64,000 nucleotides of DNA, from NCBI GenBank assembly GCA_008508345.1, contig QNGE01002706.1:1-64000 (forward strand), given 5' to 3'. The DNA comes from Paragonimus westermani. Taxonomy: Eukaryota > Platyhelminthes > Trematoda > Plagiorchiida > Troglotrematidae. Numbering within the stretch: position 1 is the first letter of the stretch; each line of letters begins with the position of its first letter. The notes under the pieces were generated by a model. It saw only the letters and a program-made list of their open reading frames with translations. It was not told the origin of the DNA and did not search any database. Positions 62,027 through 64,000 of the stretch are shown piece by piece. Position numbers and translations under genes: made by a program.

Positions 62027-62437
62027 CCAAATGAAGCGTCATGTTCGCCAAACGCGAGCATACCGCATCTGCTATGAATCGGTTTGGCGTACGCTTGTGG
62101 ATTGTGTGAGTTACACTGAATCAATAATCGTTTGAATCCTCAGAGAAGTGCGTAGGTACACATTTTCTGGAAAGCGTGTGAAAAAAGTGGTGCCGTTGGA
62201 GAAATCCGAAGCAAACCGAGCGATTCCACACAAATGAACTCTGGTTAAATCATCTCCAGCATAAACAAGAAAGGAACCTAAGGTTCACAAACAGCATCAA
62301 CTATTAAAACAGTCTGTGCTATTTGTTCGGACGTATGACAGTCAGATACGTTGCATACCAGACAAGTGGGTCGACGATAATTTGACTTCCCATGCTAAAC
62401 ATATACGGAGTAGAGAATGAGACATATTTCACATCGT

Positions 62438-62460
62438 ACGCGACGTGTTTCACGTCGCGT
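62438..62460. repeat. CpG-rich hairpin, 10-bp arms
   Basis: ACGCGACGTG and CACGTCGCGT are exact reverse complements separated by TTT. The stem has five CpG steps in each strand counting both arms, unusual for the AT-rich surroundings. No gene lies next to it. Confidence 0.7.
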
Positions 62461-64000
62461 GGCCACAGTAGGCGGAGGCGGAAAATTATTAAAACGGTAA
62501 ATAGTTATGCCCAATGAAACGCATCCCATGAAAGCAATCCGGTATTCATTCGAAAGCTGCATTGAGAAAGTTTTAGAAATATGTGTATACTCAAAAACGC
62601 TGTACATAAACATACCTATTTAGTGTCCGAAAACGCGATAACATGTTCGGAAGACCGAAACAAGAGAAATTACGTTTTGCTACGAGGACAGGGCGAATCA
62701 CTGTATTTACTACTGTAGTTCATCACCAACAACCCCGTGGCATTTCATAATCCCCTAATTCCCGCAGGGTCATGGGAACCGGGTAATTTTGCTGCTACAT
62801 ATTTTAACCAGTAATCCACAGGCTACTAGCAACTGCCCATACAAGAACTGCGATTCATTTGATGTCCCAAACAATCGTTCGGTCGGGTACAAAAGAGTTG
62901 AACGCAAAAATTGTGACAGGATTTCAGTGTGACATAGGCCAACAAATTATTGGGCTGTGGCACGGTGCTTCCACTAAATCCAATCACCTATCTCGGTTTA
63001 CACCAGTGGCAGATGAGTCAGTGATACACTGTTGTTCGTTCAGTACATGACAACATCCTCCACTTCTGTGAATCGCAAAGTTAGTGGGTAACTTTCACTT
63101 CAACAAACATGTAAACCCGCGTTATATTCGTTGAGCGGAAATTTACATTTGCCTGCCCGCACTATCCAAACACTCAGACGAATTGACCAAGGACAGCATT
63201 TCATAGTACATTTGAAACATTGTTGCTTGTTTTTCGCTCAATAACAGAACACACGTCTTCATACCGTTAAAACTTGTGTAATCCTCTTAAAACTGTCATT
63301 TTAAACCAGAGGGGATGTGCCGAAATGGCTGGGTAGCGACCAGAAGGGATTGTCTCCTATTAAACTTCTGTAGTACTATCTCGTTGAAGCATGACTGCAG
63401 CCTCAAGAAATTCAACATTTTGTAGTAAGGTGAAATGCTCTGTCGCAGTCAGACATCTGCCGGAAAAAGCAGCAACAGTCAGCGTCAGATTCCGTACACA
63501 AAGTTGCCATAAATATTCAAGGAGTCAAGTGAGTGAAAAACAATGGCTGCATAAGTGGGTGGCTTTAATCGGAGACATCACACAAATGAGAGTGAAGTAT
63601 TCTACGTTATGTGGTGATCACAAGAGTATGACAGATTGAGTTCACTTGAAAGCCAACCGGATGGACCACAGATTCAATGGTTAAATTGTCATCAACCGTG
63701 CTGATATCACGTATCACAGATTTCTCGTTAAGAGCCACGATTACGTCGTACTCGAGGAAATAGGTTGACGCTGGTGCACGCAGCTCCTTATAAACGTCAT
63801 GACTAAAATTGTCTATTCTTTTTCCATGTCCCTAAATCATGCACATCACGTGCGGTCCAACATGATTCAAAAACGTCAACGAGAGTTTACGATTGACTGC
63901 AGTTACTCCAACAGAGAACTGTGTGGTCATCTCGACCACCTCGTGAAATTCGGACTTCAGCCCACAGAAGGATGCATCAGAGCTGGGCGGTGTGAATAAG

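Larger units (their letters stand above)
47842..64000. other. presumed 5' intron of the exchanger, no firmly supported exon
   Basis: The exchanger must continue upstream, but I found neither the alpha-1 repeat (ALGSSAPE-type motif) nor the first Calx-beta domain here, so the next exon is probably beyond the window or too short to recognise. The stretch holds an inverted repeat at 48785-48833, repeat copy 3 at 49083-49169, a Penelope-type hammerhead-like motif at 50091-50120, a SINE relic at 52253-52310, two weak exon candidates (54606-54689 and 57416-57651), an LTR-like region at 55086-55655, a 39-bp tandem duplication at 61949-62026 and a hairpin at 62438-62460. Hydrophobic minus-strand frames at 56421-57054 and 58873-59091 show no match to exchanger membrane segments. 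Confidence 0.6.

Noticed and set aside
1..64000. CRISPR arrays, bacterial operons, rRNA genes, intact tRNA genes, spliced-leader RNA
   Set aside because: No regularly spaced repeats, no prokaryotic gene organisation and no intact structural RNA gene were seen on either strand.

Overview
This window is metazoan nuclear DNA, AT-rich (roughly 40% GC by eye) and mostly non-coding. I see no bacterial-style gene packing. The only gene I can name with confidence is the 3' half of a Na+/Ca2+ exchanger (NCX, SLC8 family) on the minus strand. Six exons are read from the sequence, in transcript order: 47744-47841, 30848-31068, 24915-25014, 22990-23109, 18772-18930 and 9188-9564. All have AG/GT borders and matching phases. 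After the first base, which closes a codon begun upstream, the exons sum to 1074 nt, or 358 codons including the stop. They encode the end of the Calx-beta cytoplasmic loop, the C-terminal membrane segments, the whole alpha-2 repeat and the C-terminus. The N-terminal membrane half and most of the Calx-beta region are not found and probably lie beyond position 64000. Large introns (1.8 to 16.7 kb), a Penelope-like retroelement of the kind common in flukes, and tRNA-derived SINE relics suggest a flatworm, probably a trematode. That assignment is inference.

Layout: 1-9187 is 3' flank or long 3' UTR with scattered repeats. 9188-47841 is the exchanger gene, with introns of about 9.2, 4.1, 1.8, 5.8 and 16.7 kb. 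The 9.2-kb intron holds a dead minus-strand Penelope-like element (reverse transcriptase plus GIY-YIG endonuclease remnants, 16060-17500). The 16.7-kb intron is the most interesting part. It holds a possible 24-nt in-frame cassette exon (35804-35827) where vertebrate NCX1 and NCX3 carry alternative exons, a run of 14 CAA/CAG triplets close by, an unrelated well-spliced exon candidate (33215-33406), a GC-rich tandem duplication (41701-42020) and one copy of a three-copy dispersed repeat. 47842-64000 is presumed 5' intron of the same gene. It carries a hammerhead-like, Penelope-type motif, a tRNA-derived SINE relic, hairpins, an LTR-like TATA and poly(A)-signal pair and two weak exon candidates.

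Open reading frames of up to about 150 codons are expected by chance in this much AT-rich sequence on six frames. Length alone was therefore not taken as evidence. I called coding only where family similarity, splice sites and phase agreed, and I mark the weaker candidates as such.
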